33,571 bases of DNA from Opitutales bacterium (GCA_022565335.1 JAIUMY010000030.1:1-33571), one strand, 5' to 3'. Shown: positions 16,288-25,437, numbered from the stretch's first letter. Translations and numbers: made by a program. The notes: generated by a model from the letters alone, not told the origin.

Positions 16288-17925
16288 ATGAAACGTACTC
16301 CCTTCTATATTCTTCTGTTTATTCTGACTGGCAACCTTTGGGCCTCCGAAGATTCGGAAAGCAGCAACCGAAATGCTACTCCTTCGACGGACCGTATGGA
16401 AAGACCATATCAAGCATTTTCACTCAACGCCGAGGGTTTGCCGATATACGGGTCACAACTTTTTCAGGGCGATTTCCGTGACCTGTCCTTCAGCGGCTTC
16501 AACCCCCATTACCAAGTCAGTGTAGGAGATATCGTCCAAGTGATGATCTGGGGGGCGATGGAGAGCTCTCTTGAACTAACGGTCGATCCTCAGGGGAACA
16601 TTTTTATCCCGCGCGTAGGACCAGTTAAGGTTCAAGGCGTGCGGAATGATGAACTCAACAATATGATAAGCAACCGGGTGAGTGAAGTCTACTCGGACAA
16701 TATCGAAGTATATGCGAATCTGCGTTCTTCCCAAACCGTGAAGGTTTTCGTCAGTGGCTTTGTCCAAAAACCGGGATTATATCAGGGTTTTTCCTCAGAT
16801 TCAGTTCTGTATTACCTCGACCAGGCAGGGGGGGTTGATCCGGAGCGGGGAAGTTATCGTGAAATTTCGATTATCCGCCAAAATGAAGTCCGGAAACAGG
16901 TAAATTTATATGACTTTTTGCAAAAAGGCGTCTTACCCATAACCCAGTTTCAGGATGGTGATGTTATTCTGGTTGAAGCCCGCGGAAATGTTGTTCCCGT
17001 AATCGGCAATGTAACCAATTCAGCGCTCTTTGAATTTTCCGGAGAGGATGTTCCTTTATCCAGAATTCTTCAGTATGCAGCCCCTAATCCCGATGCCACT
17101 GCGGTGACCGTTCGGCGGTATGCCCGGGGAAATCAATCTACGCTGGTGCGTTCTCTGGACGAACTGGAGGGAGTTATGCTTCGTCCCGGTGACCAGGTGC
17201 GGGTGAGTGGAAGACACGTTTCCAAGAATATTCTTATCAATTTTACCGGTGAACACGAGGGACCCGGCTATCAAGTCCTACCAAAGGGGGCGAGGTTTCG
17301 GGAGGCCGTGGATTTGATCGTTTCTTCCGCTTATTCAGACATGGAGTCCCTTCATCTTTATCGTGAATCGGTGGCGAAACGCCAAAAGGAATTACTGGAG
17401 CAATCCTTGGATAATCTGGAGCGCAGTATTGTCGGGGCCACTTCGTCTTTAATGGAAGAAGCTCAACTACGCAGAATCGAGGCCGAAATTGTGCAAGGGT
17501 TCATTGAGCGCGCCCGAAATGTTGAGCCCCGGGGGCAGATTTTATTTGAAAGCCTCGACCGGGCTATGGACCTTACTTTGAGAGATGGGGATACCATTTA
17601 TATTCCCTCAAAAAACGAACTGGTTAATATCCACGGTGAGGTCAAGTATCCCAATACCCAGACCTTTCGTGATGGGGAGCGCGTGTCCCATTACATCGAA
17701 CGAGCCGGTGGGTTTACCGAAAATGCTGACGAAAGGGATATCATAATCATTCGCACCAACGGCTTCATTGACACGGTGGGACGTGGGCGAAGAGCCACTT
17801 TAAACCCTGGCGATGAAATCATTGTTATGCCGAAACCCGACGAAAAGCGCTTTTTGTTTGCTCGTGAAATCTCCACTATCATCTATCAAGTTGCTTTAAG
17901 TGCACGGGTTGTCATAGGATTGTGA
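16288..17925 (+). CDS. Outer-membrane polysaccharide export protein, KpsD/Wza family
   Basis: A 545-residue exported protein. ATG at 16288 is chosen because it gives a signal peptide (MKRTPFYILLFILTGNLWAS); an in-frame ATG 45 bp upstream would put 15 polar residues before it. A polysaccharide export domain lies near residues 70-150 (YQVSVGDIVQVMIWG, then DPQGNIFIPRVG). It is followed by SLBB-type segments (VKVFVSGFVQKPGLYQGF, and NIHGEVKYPNTQTFRDGE near the C-terminus). The length is near that of KpsD (about 558), longer than Wza. A helical, charged insert sits at about 365-430. No lipobox cysteine is seen. It would form the outer-membrane exit pore. Confidence 0.92.
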   Translation: MKRTPFYILLFILTGNLWASEDSESSNRNATPSTDRMERPYQAFSLNAEGLPIYGSQLFQGDFRDLSFSGFNPHYQVSVGDIVQVMIWGAMESSLELTVDPQGNIFIPRVGPVKVQGVRNDELNNMISNRVSEVYSDNIEVYANLRSSQTVKVFVSGFVQKPGLYQGFSSDSVLYYLDQAGGVDPERGSYREISIIRQNEVRKQVNLYDFLQKGVLPITQFQDGDVILVEARGNVVPVIGNVTNSALFEFSGEDVPLSRILQYAAPNPDATAVTVRRYARGNQSTLVRSLDELEGVMLRPGDQVRVSGRHVSKNILINFTGEHEGPGYQVLPKGARFREAVDLIVSSAYSDMESLHLYRESVAKRQKELLEQSLDNLERSIVGATSSLMEEAQLRRIEAEIVQGFIERARNVEPRGQILFESLDRAMDLTLRDGDTIYIPSKNELVNIHGEVKYPNTQTFRDGERVSHYIERAGGFTENADERDIIIIRTNGFIDTVGRGRRATLNPGDEIIVMPKPDEKRFLFAREISTIIYQVALSARVVIGL

Positions 17926-17960
17926 AGTCTCTATCAGTTCGATGATATTAGCGTAATCTT

Positions 17961-17973
17961 TGCAGTGACTGCA
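17961..17973. promoter_or_regulatory. Perfect 13-bp palindrome over a GTG start codon
   Basis: TGCAGTGACTGCA is a perfect 6-bp inverted repeat around a central G. The proposed GTG start of the following fusion gene (17965-17967) sits inside it. It could be a protein-binding site or a small start-codon-masking hairpin. It may also be chance, as there is no second copy that I noticed. Confidence 0.3.
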
Positions 17974-20900
17974 CTTGTAAAACGACTTGATTCCCCGGAG
18001 CGAAAAATTCTCCAGAAAGTGAATGGCGTCATGACCGTTCGGGGCTGGTGCTTTGACCGGGAAACAGGCAAAGCCTTGGATAAAGTTTATATACAAGTCG
18101 GTCGTCGGATTATCCAACCATGGCGTTCTCAAAGGTTGGATCTCCGATCAAAATATCCTGAACTATTTGCCTCGGAACTTCCGAAAAGCGAAGTGAATTT
18201 TGGCTACGAAGCCCATTTTCAAATGGGGAATGGAATTAAGTTGGTTCGTGTTATAGGGGTTTTCCGGGGGGAGGAAGTCGTTCTCCATTCCCGTCTTGTC
18301 TGGTTTTCGAGATCTTTGTCCAAGGTTCAGTTAAGAAAAGATTATTCGGGTTGGGTTGATCGTTTTGATCAAATTACCCAGGACAAAATTGCCCTTTGGC
18401 GTGGGGAGGAAAAGTTTTTCCGGATCAAACCCAAAATCTCCTTGCTCATGCCTACGTATAATACGCCGGTGAAATTTCTCTCCCGGTGTATTGATTCAGT
18501 GCTTGAACAAGTCTATGAAAATTGGGAACTCTGTATTGCCGATGATGCCTCTTCAAGCCAACAGCTTCTTTCATTATTACAGGAGTATGAACGGCGGGAT
18601 GAACGTATAAAGATCATCTACCGCAAAGAGAATGGTCATATCTCCGAAGCAACCAACAGTGCTTTGCGTTTGGCTTCGGGGGAATGGATTGGCTTGGTCG
18701 ATCATGATGATGAGTTGCGGCCTCATGCTTTGCACCAATTTGTCAAATACCGGAATCGTTATCCAGCGGGCGAGTTCTTCTATTCTGATGAAGATAAAGT
18801 CGACGAGGATGGAAAACGGTTCAGTCCGCATTTCAAAACGGGTTGGAATCCCGAGATGTTATTGGGACAAAATTACCTATGTCATTTCTGTTTGTTTAGA
18901 CGTTCTTCTTTGGAGGCGATTGGAGGATTTCGTAAAGGCTTTGAAGGAGTCCAGGATTGGGATGTCTTTCTTCGTATAACTGAGAAATTGTCTTCCCGAC
19001 AAATTGTTCATATTCCCGAAGTATTGTATCACTGGCGAGCAATCGCGGGATCTACTGCTACTTCAACAGATGCCAAAGATTATGTTCATGCCGCGGCCCG
19101 TAAAATGCTCGAAGACTATTTGAGAAGGAATAAACTGCGGGGCCAATTGCAACCGGTAAAAGGGGGACACTGGAGGATCAAGTGGGCTGACCCTGCAGAT
19201 GAGCCGAAAGTTTGCATTATTATTCCCACCAAAGATCAGTATAAAGTCTTGCGAAATTGCCTGAATAGCATTTGGGAAAAGACTACCTATAAGCATTACC
19301 ATATTCTGATTATCGATAACGATTCAACGGACCCGAAAAGTATCTCGTATCTGCAAAGCTTACCGCAGGACAAGGTGCAGGTCATTCCCTTCAAAGAGCC
19401 TTTCAATTATTCTCGCATTAATAACTTTGCCGTCCGTCAAACGGAGGATGAATTTATCCTCCTCTTAAATAACGATGTCGAAGTCATAAACCCCGATTGG
19501 TTGAGTGAGTTGGTTCGCCAGGGTGTTCGTGATGGAGTGGGATGTGTAGGGGCCAAGCTGCTTTATCCGGATGACACGGTTCAACATGCCGGCGTTGTTT
19601 TGGGGGTTGGTGGTGTCGCAGGGCATTGGCAAAAACATAAACGGGACGGGGCTTATGGCTATTTCAATCACCTCAATTTGGTGCGCGCCTACTCAGCCGT
19701 GACAGGAGCCTGTATGCTGGTGAGAAAAAAAGTCTATGAAGAAGTAGGCGGGCTGGAGGAGAACTATCTCACGGTCGCTTTTAATGACGTCGATTTTTGT
19801 CTTAAAGTGCGTGAGGCGGGTTATCGTAATATCTACACCCCCTTTGCCCGTTTGTACCACCACGAAAGTAAATCGAGAGGCAAAGATGAATCCGCTGAGA
19901 AGTTGGCGCGTTTTGATTTGGAGATGCGATATATGAAATGGAAATGGGGCCGATCCATAATGGAAGACCCATTGCACAATCCAAATATTTCTCTATCTCA
20001 GGAGGGGTTTTCATTCGCACATCCTCCCCACCATCATGTGTATGAGGAGCTCTTTCTGTCTGATGAATTACCAGAGGCAGAAAAAAACTTTGACTCCCAA
20101 GGTGGTTTTCCAGGTAAGGATGAGCGCAGCCCTTGCGAGTTCATTGTTGCTGGGTTCGAAAGAGGAGGAACAACCCTGGTTTCCGACATTTTGAGGGCCA
20201 ACGGCTACGAGAGTGGATTTGAATGCGGTGTCCTGCTCGCTCCTTCTCCCCGCGAATTTGGGAAAATTAAACCCTACTCAGACTGGTTTTTAGGACAATG
20301 GGGGCTTCCTTCTGATGAGCGTGACAATTTTCTGCAAAAGGATTTCTTTACGTTTTACGATGATCTAACCCAGCGGGCTTTTCCGAATTTTTCCGGCCGG
20401 GGTTTTTTCGATAAAACTCCCGCCTATATGAAATGTTTGGGTGATGTTTTGCGCCGGACCGAATTTGTTCAGAAAGCGGTCGTTATATATCGGGATCCGC
20501 GGGCAGTCTTTGTTTCCAGGGCCAAAAGAGAACAAACTGAGTCCCGGGATGAGAATTTGGAAGATTTTATAGGGGAAAATTTGCCGATTCTGGTCTCCTA
20601 TTATTTAACTTATTTTGCGGGCTGTATTTCCCACCGAAATAATCCCAATGTTTTGTTTTTGCCTTTTGAAGGTCTTTGTTTACGTCCCCAATTTTGGCTT
20701 CGCAAACTGGGTCTATTTCTCGCCGGTGAGCCTTTTGTAGAGAAAACCCTCGAAGCCCGTTTTCCAAACGTGTATGGAACATCAATTAGCCCAGAATATG
20801 TTTTTGCCTTTCGTGAGTTTATTTCCAAGGAAATGAGCGATCGTATTCTTCGCCAAACTGCTTTGGCCGCCCCGTTTTTCGCAGCTGACATTCACAGTGA

Positions 20901-21114
20901 AGACTACGCTTACCCCTGGCTGAATTTTATCGAAAAAGCCCGGCACTGTTTGCGGAAGTATAATTTGCCGGAATATAATTGCGCCGCTGGCGAGTTCTTT
21001 TTTGACCCTCTGCAGTTTTTGCTCAAACATCAAGAACTGCTCGATGGGTCTCGTAATCCTGTTTCAGTTTTCATTGAAGAAAAGAAGAAATCTGCGGATC
21101 TGAAAAATTTATGA
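17965..21114 (+). CDS. GT2-GT2-sulfotransferase fusion protein
   Basis: A 1049-residue cytosolic protein. Residues 15-115 form an unassigned beta-rich N-terminal module (VRGWCFDRETGKALDKVYIQ). A first GT2 domain spans about 157-385 (MPTYNTP, DDASSS, VDHDDE at 245-250, and a Q-x-W-like VQDWDVFLR). A second GT2 domain covers about 416-640 (IPTKDQ, DNDSTD, LNNDVE at 501-506, FNDVDFCLK). A sulfotransferase-like domain covers about 725-1000, with GFERGGTT at 730-737 for PAPS phosphosulfate binding and IYRDPRAVFVSR at 841-852 for the 3'-phosphate. The module order mirrors that of the 1300-residue fusion at the other end of the locus. The GTG start at 17965 lacks a clear ribosome site; GTG at about residue 19 and ATG at residue 23 are alternatives. 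The stop overlaps the next ATG by 4 bp. Confidence 0.9.
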   Translation: MTALVKRLDSPERKILQKVNGVMTVRGWCFDRETGKALDKVYIQVGRRIIQPWRSQRLDLRSKYPELFASELPKSEVNFGYEAHFQMGNGIKLVRVIGVFRGEEVVLHSRLVWFSRSLSKVQLRKDYSGWVDRFDQITQDKIALWRGEEKFFRIKPKISLLMPTYNTPVKFLSRCIDSVLEQVYENWELCIADDASSSQQLLSLLQEYERRDERIKIIYRKENGHISEATNSALRLASGEWIGLVDHDDELRPHALHQFVKYRNRYPAGEFFYSDEDKVDEDGKRFSPHFKTGWNPEMLLGQNYLCHFCLFRRSSLEAIGGFRKGFEGVQDWDVFLRITEKLSSRQIVHIPEVLYHWRAIAGSTATSTDAKDYVHAAARKMLEDYLRRNKLRGQLQPVKGGHWRIKWADPADEPKVCIIIPTKDQYKVLRNCLNSIWEKTTYKHYHILIIDNDSTDPKSISYLQSLPQDKVQVIPFKEPFNYSRINNFAVRQTEDEFILLLNNDVEVINPDWLSELVRQGVRDGVGCVGAKLLYPDDTVQHAGVVLGVGGVAGHWQKHKRDGAYGYFNHLNLVRAYSAVTGACMLVRKKVYEEVGGLEENYLTVAFNDVDFCLKVREAGYRNIYTPFARLYHHESKSRGKDESAEKLARFDLEMRYMKWKWGRSIMEDPLHNPNISLSQEGFSFAHPPHHHVYEELFLSDELPEAEKNFDSQGGFPGKDERSPCEFIVAGFERGGTTLVSDILRANGYESGFECGVLLAPSPREFGKIKPYSDWFLGQWGLPSDERDNFLQKDFFTFYDDLTQRAFPNFSGRGFFDKTPAYMKCLGDVLRRTEFVQKAVVIYRDPRAVFVSRAKREQTESRDENLEDFIGENLPILVSYYLTYFAGCISHRNNPNVLFLPFEGLCLRPQFWLRKLGLFLAGEPFVEKTLEARFPNVYGTSISPEYVFAFREFISKEMSDRILRQTALAAPFFAADIHSEDYAYPWLNFIEKARHCLRKYNLPEYNCAAGEFFFDPLQFLLKHQELLDGSRNPVSVFIEEKKKSADLKNL

Positions 21115-22070
21115 AGAAGCATTTTGCCATTGGCGTTATTCTTAAAAATGAGGGAGCGTATATAGCCGAATGGATTGCCTATCACCATCTTTTGGGCTTC
21201 GATTCCTTCTACCTGCTCGATAATGATAGCACCGACGACAGTTGGCAGGTAATCGGAACAATCAGCAAACACATTCCGATACGGAAGGAAAAATTTCCCT
21301 ACCTCGGGGATGCTAATGTATGCTTTCCTGCCTATTCATGGATCCTGCAGAAAGCACGAGAGGATGAAGTAGACTATTTAGCTCTTATTGATCTTGATGA
21401 GTTCTTTTTTCCCGAAAGCAAAGGAGGCTCTTTTCGCGATTCTCTTGAATCTCTTTTTCTCGATGATGAAGTAAGCGCAGTCGGTATCAACTGGTGCTGC
21501 TACGGGACTTCCGGCCATTTCCTCAAACCCGAAGGCCTGGTCACCGAATGTTTTACCCGTCATTCTTCCAAGGAGTTTTCGGTGAATCACCATTATAAAT
21601 CGATTGTTCGGCCCGAAAGGGTTTCCCATGTTATCAATACTCACCAAATGGGATTGCATCGGGGGAAGTACATTCATTCGGATGGGTCTCAGTTGGAACC
21701 GCATCCCGACCATCCCTTCGGGCTGTCCCAAAAGGTTTGCTGGGACGGAATTCGTTTAAATCACTATGTTCTTAAATCAACCGAGGAGTTTATCCTAAAC
21801 AAGGCACTCAAAGGTTGTGGTGAGAGCGGGGCGAAAATTAAAGGGGAAGAATATTATTCGCATCATAACCAAAACGGGCTTAATAGTGCCAGGCTTCCCT
21901 TTCCTGCGGATCAAATTCAAAAAACCATAACCGTGTGGTTGCCACCTGCCAAGAGCGGGATCATGGGAAGGGCCTTCAAGCGGGTTTTTCGCAAAATAAA
22001 AAAACGCTGGCAAAAATTCCGACATTGTCGGAGGAAAAGAAGTTTGGCCAAAGAAGAGTCCCTGACTTAG
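21111..22070 (+). CDS. GT92/GT2-like glycosyltransferase
   Basis: A 319-residue protein with the signature of the GT92/Glyco_tranf_2_4 group. Residues 8-43 contain GVILKNEGAYIAEWIAYHHLLG followed by YLLDNDSTDDS. DLDEFFFP at 94-101 supplies the metal-binding aspartates. LHRGKYI and RLNHYVLKSTEEF further on fit the same family. The C-terminal 45 residues are very basic and could bind membrane phospholipid or nucleic acid, or be disordered. It is joined to the upstream fusion by an ATGA overlap at 21111-21114. It is probably a sugar transferase of the surface glycan; donor and acceptor are unknown. Confidence 0.88.
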   Translation: MKKHFAIGVILKNEGAYIAEWIAYHHLLGFDSFYLLDNDSTDDSWQVIGTISKHIPIRKEKFPYLGDANVCFPAYSWILQKAREDEVDYLALIDLDEFFFPESKGGSFRDSLESLFLDDEVSAVGINWCCYGTSGHFLKPEGLVTECFTRHSSKEFSVNHHYKSIVRPERVSHVINTHQMGLHRGKYIHSDGSQLEPHPDHPFGLSQKVCWDGIRLNHYVLKSTEEFILNKALKGCGESGAKIKGEEYYSHHNQNGLNSARLPFPADQIQKTITVWLPPAKSGIMGRAFKRVFRKIKKRWQKFRHCRRKRSLAKEESLT

Positions 22071-22077
22071 AACCTTC

Positions 22078-23415
22078 ATGTCTTACCAGATACAACGAAT
22101 TTGCCGGGGATTTCGGCTTTGGGGTAATCGTTCCTTCCAGCTTTTTCAACCGAGGGCTGACCTGCTTTGCTCTGTTGAGGAGGTCTGGGGAGTGGAAATT
22201 CCTGTGGAAGGGGTTTTTCGTGCTCCGCGCTTTGGATCATGGCAACTCGTGATAAAGAATGAAGAAGGAAAGGTTCTCGCCTCCTCCTGCAATGATATTG
22301 AAGAGGGGGTGGCATCATTGAGACTACAACCGGAGGATAAACTTTCCCGTGTTTTCAGGTTTTCCGGAAGAATGAAATTGGCTTCCCAAAATCGAATTGG
22401 TTTGTCTTCGTGGTGGGGCTTTCGGGAATTCTGCCGTATCTCGGTAAGTCCTTTGGCTCACGCATTGGAAGGGAGGAAGGGTTGGTTATTTCTCGATAAC
22501 GACACCAATAATAGCGTCCAACAATTCCAGGGTAACCTTCTGCTTGATTTCGACCATTTGGCGCAATGGGATCACTATCTGGCGGAATTTGATAAAATAC
22601 CCCAAAGGACTAAAGTCCGTCAGGTAGAATTTTTGGCAACCCCATCCAAGGAGGATGTCTATCCTCAATTCCATCCCTTCCCTTCAGCGGAAGTAAGACC
22701 ATTGCTCCAGTTGCGCTCAATCGGGAAGAAATACCAGAGCTATCTGGACGCCTATTCTTTTATGAAAAAGTCCTCTGAGCGGGTGTTCCGAAAAACTGAT
22801 ACCCATTGGAATCCCACCGGAGCTCGATTAGCCGCCCTTAAAATTGCTCATGCTTTCGGGATTGGCCAGCCCCACTCTTTTTTTGACCAGGATGAGTATC
22901 AGGAAAATCCAGAAATTGGTGATTTGGGGGTTCGTTCTTTTCCACCCCGATGGGCCAAGGAGAAAAGGCTTAAAAATTTCCGGTATGCGGAGGCGCTGCT
23001 CTTTGATAATCAGGTCGAGAATTTTGGGCGGATTCTTATAACCAGATGGAAAAAAGCTTTTACCGATCAGAGTTTACTTATTTTTGGCGGGTCATCCTCT
23101 TATTTCCTTCTGGACTATTTGTCACGACTCTTCCGGGAGGTTTACCTTATCCATTCCGCTGGCAATATTGATTCTGCCCTTCTGGATCTCTTGGCCCCGG
23201 ATTTTCTGCTTGCTCAAACAACGGGCAGGTTTATCTTCCGTGTTCCTTCTCTGGACTATTGTTTTGGGGAAGTTTTAAGGAAAAAATGGCAGGAGTCCTT
23301 CCCCTCCGTCAAGAGGGTGGCGGAATTTCATTCCTTGTGCCTACTTCCTCAAGGTGTTGATGATACCGTGGTGCAGAAGGTTGTTCGCTACCATGGTCAA
23401 TGGCTTGGCTTTTGA
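22078..23415 (+). CDS. AlgJ/AlgX-like SGNH protein (putative glycan O-acyl modification)
   Basis: A 445-residue protein. The segment EGRKGWLFLDND (131-142) and the catalytic-type motif DTHWNPTGA (241-249, Asp241/His243) match the AlgJ/AlgX acetyltransferase-like SGNH domain used to O-acetylate alginate and cellulose. The expected GDS nucleophile motif is replaced by FGGSSSYFLLDY at about 336-347, where a serine is still available. Unlike AlgJ/AlgX it shows no signal peptide or membrane anchor, and no MBOAT partner is found in the window. It may act on cytosolic lipid-linked glycan, or be a non-catalytic relative. The first 125 residues are unassigned. It follows the GT92-like gene by 7 bp and ends the plus-strand operon. 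Confidence 0.75.
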   Translation: MSYQIQRICRGFRLWGNRSFQLFQPRADLLCSVEEVWGVEIPVEGVFRAPRFGSWQLVIKNEEGKVLASSCNDIEEGVASLRLQPEDKLSRVFRFSGRMKLASQNRIGLSSWWGFREFCRISVSPLAHALEGRKGWLFLDNDTNNSVQQFQGNLLLDFDHLAQWDHYLAEFDKIPQRTKVRQVEFLATPSKEDVYPQFHPFPSAEVRPLLQLRSIGKKYQSYLDAYSFMKKSSERVFRKTDTHWNPTGARLAALKIAHAFGIGQPHSFFDQDEYQENPEIGDLGVRSFPPRWAKEKRLKNFRYAEALLFDNQVENFGRILITRWKKAFTDQSLLIFGGSSSYFLLDYLSRLFREVYLIHSAGNIDSALLDLLAPDFLLAQTTGRFIFRVPSLDYCFGEVLRKKWQESFPSVKRVAEFHSLCLLPQGVDDTVVQKVVRYHGQWLGF

Positions 23416-23482
23416 CTCCGCCTCTACGTTGTAGGCTCTTTTGGGCTTTTATTACCCAATTGCGCCTTTATCGTCGTAAATC
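23416..23482. terminator. Possible bidirectional terminator between convergent operons
   Basis: These 67 bp lie between two convergent stop codons. They hold a weak hairpin, TTGGG at 23441-23445 with CCCAA at 23455-23459, and a smaller one, CTAC/GTAG, near 23424-23434. Neither has a strong GC stem with a T-run, so termination here is inferred mainly from the convergent layout. Confidence 0.3.
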
Positions 23483-24355
23483 TTAACGAGTTTGGCATTT
23501 CCTGGCTGGAGCCCAAAATAGGGGGAGGGTGTTTTTGGCGAGTTGACCAGCCGATAAGGTCCACGGGAATTTGAGGAATTTCCTCCAAATTGTGATCGCA
23601 CATCTGCGACGATCTTGTGGTGCTTCGTCAGTGGCAATCGAAGCAGCCCAGCGATTTCGGAAAATCTCAAGGTTCTCCCGGTTCTTTTCCTTTCGTCCCG
23701 GCGTTGCGCATTTTAGATGATCAATACGGCTCTCGTAAGCGACCAGGTTTCTATAACCCTGGCGTCGAAGGCGGAGGCCCAGATCGAGATCCTCGCAACC
23801 GTTGCGGTAGATTTCGTCAAATCCATCGCTTTCCAGGAAAAGGGAGCGCCGAATGAGACAACAGGCTGCGGTAACCGCACTCCATTCTCCATAACCGGAA
23901 GGAAATAGATCCCTTTTCGAGTACTGACCGAAGTGGTGGGGTGTCCCATTTTGCTCGAAAACGATGCCAAAATGATCCCACCAGTTTCTGCGCGGGTTCC
24001 ATTGAACGTTACCAACCAAACCGGCCGCTTTTTCGGATTCGGCAACGGTGATCATTCTCTCGAGCCAATGGGGATGGGGAATAGTGTCGTTATTAAGGAA
24101 AACGAGAAATTCGCCGGTTGCGTGGCGGGCTCCAAGGTTGCAGTTTTGCGCAAAACTTGCCGGAGAGGATAGGGCTTTGAGATGGAGAACCCCAGGCTCT
24201 TCGGCCAATTTTTTTTCGGTTTCGTCGGTAGACCCTCCGTCACAAACAATGATCTCCCGGCTAACCTGATGCGGGATGGTTTTTTTAAGAGTGAGCAAGC
24301 AGGCATGCGTCAACGCCCATTGGTTTAATACTGGAATAATAATGGAAACCTTCAT
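23483..24355 (-). CDS. GT2-family glycosyltransferase
   Basis: A 290-residue GT-A transferase of the rhamnosyltransferase-like GT2 type. It starts MKVSIIIPVLNQWALTHACL, then has CDGGSTDET, FLNNDTIPHPHWLE (metal-binding NND) and GFDEIYRNGCEDLDLGLRLR, the usual catalytic ED region. ATG at 24355 is chosen because homology begins there; the in-frame extension upstream to 24559 would overlap the RmlB gene by about 190 bp. It lies 10 bp after the RmlB stop and is last in the rhamnose operon, so rhamnosyl transfer is a reasonable guess. The sequence alone does not fix the donor. Confidence 0.88.
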   Translation of the reverse strand: MKVSIIIPVLNQWALTHACLLTLKKTIPHQVSREIIVCDGGSTDETEKKLAEEPGVLHLKALSSPASFAQNCNLGARHATGEFLVFLNNDTIPHPHWLERMITVAESEKAAGLVGNVQWNPRRNWWDHFGIVFEQNGTPHHFGQYSKRDLFPSGYGEWSAVTAACCLIRRSLFLESDGFDEIYRNGCEDLDLGLRLRRQGYRNLVAYESRIDHLKCATPGRKEKNRENLEIFRNRWAASIATDEAPQDRRRCAITIWRKFLKFPWTLSAGQLAKNTLPLFWAPARKCQTR

Positions 24356-24365
24356 CCCGGAGATG

Positions 24366-25427
24366 TTAAAGTCCCAACCGTTGCCTTTGGTATTTGCCGC
24401 TGGTGATTCTTTCACACCATGAACGGTGTTCGAGGTACCATTGGATGGTTTTTTCAATGCCCGAGGTAAAGGTTTCGCGTGGGGACCAGCCCAATTCCCT
24501 TTGAATTTTGGAGGTGTCCACCGCATAACGTCTATCATGGCCCGGCCGGTCGGCGACAAAGGTTTTGAGCTCTTGGTGACGATGACCTATGGACGATGGG
24601 GCCTTTTGGTCCAGCAAATCGCAGATGGTATCCACAATCTCAATGTTGGTTTTCTCGTTTTTCCCTCCAATATTGTAGGTCTCCCCCACTTGGCCTCTTT
24701 GCCAGACTTGTCGCAGGGCTCTGCAATGGTCTTCCACATAAAGCCAATCGCGGATGTTTTGTCCGTCTCCATAAATGGGTAAAGGTTTCCCTTCCAAAGC
24801 ATTCAAAATCATCAAAGGGATGAGCTTTTCAGGGAATTGGTAGGGGCCGTAGTTATTCGAGCAGTTGGTCGTGAGCACGGGAAGGCCGTAGGTGTGGTGG
24901 GCCGCCCGGATAATGTGGTCGCTGGAGGCCTTGGAGGCTGCATAAGGGCTATTGGGGGCAAAGGGCGTTTCTTCCGTAAAAGCCGGATCGTTGGGGCTCA
25001 GGGATCCGTACACCTCATCAGTGGAAATGTGTAAAAACCGGAGTTCCTTTTGGCGCTCGGGAGATTGTTTGCGGTGGTAAGCCCGAAAGGCTTCCAGAAG
25101 GCGCAGAGTCCCGATTACATTCGTGCGAAAGAAGGGTTCAGGCGAGTCGATCGAACGGTCCACGTGGGATTCAGCGGCAAAATTGAAAACCCCATCAGGT
25201 TGGTGGTGATCCAGAATTTGGACGATATCTTCGGTCTGCCCGATGTCCGTGTGATAAAAGCAATACCTGGGGTTTTTCTCGTAGAAGGATAAATTCTCCG
25301 GATTTCCTGCGTAGGAGAGAATGTCAACATTGATGATTTCTTCAATGGCAACCTCGTCCTGGGCGAAGAGATGATGGATGAAATTGGATCCGATGAATCC
25401 ACTGCCACCGGTTATGAGAAATTTCAT
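24366..25427 (-). CDS. rmlB: dTDP-glucose 4,6-dehydratase
   Basis: A 353-residue extended SDR. MKFLITGGSGFIGSNF at the N-terminus binds NAD. STDEVYG contains the catalytic TDE (136-138), and YAASK gives Tyr162 and Lys166. NCSNNYGPYQFPEKLIP and DWLYVEDHCRA are hallmark RmlB segments. It converts dTDP-glucose to dTDP-4-keto-6-deoxyglucose in the cytosol. ATG 25427 is preferred over an upstream in-frame start at 25502, which would overlap the next gene and add 25 residues before the Rossmann motif. It is flanked by the epimerase-reductase gene 10 bp upstream and the GT2 gene 10 bp downstream. Confidence 0.96.
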   Translation of the reverse strand: MKFLITGGSGFIGSNFIHHLFAQDEVAIEEIINVDILSYAGNPENLSFYEKNPRYCFYHTDIGQTEDIVQILDHHQPDGVFNFAAESHVDRSIDSPEPFFRTNVIGTLRLLEAFRAYHRKQSPERQKELRFLHISTDEVYGSLSPNDPAFTEETPFAPNSPYAASKASSDHIIRAAHHTYGLPVLTTNCSNNYGPYQFPEKLIPLMILNALEGKPLPIYGDGQNIRDWLYVEDHCRALRQVWQRGQVGETYNIGGKNEKTNIEIVDTICDLLDQKAPSSIGHRHQELKTFVADRPGHDRRYAVDTSKIQRELGWSPRETFTSGIEKTIQWYLEHRSWCERITSGKYQRQRLGL

Positions 25428-25437
25428 TGTCGTGAAT

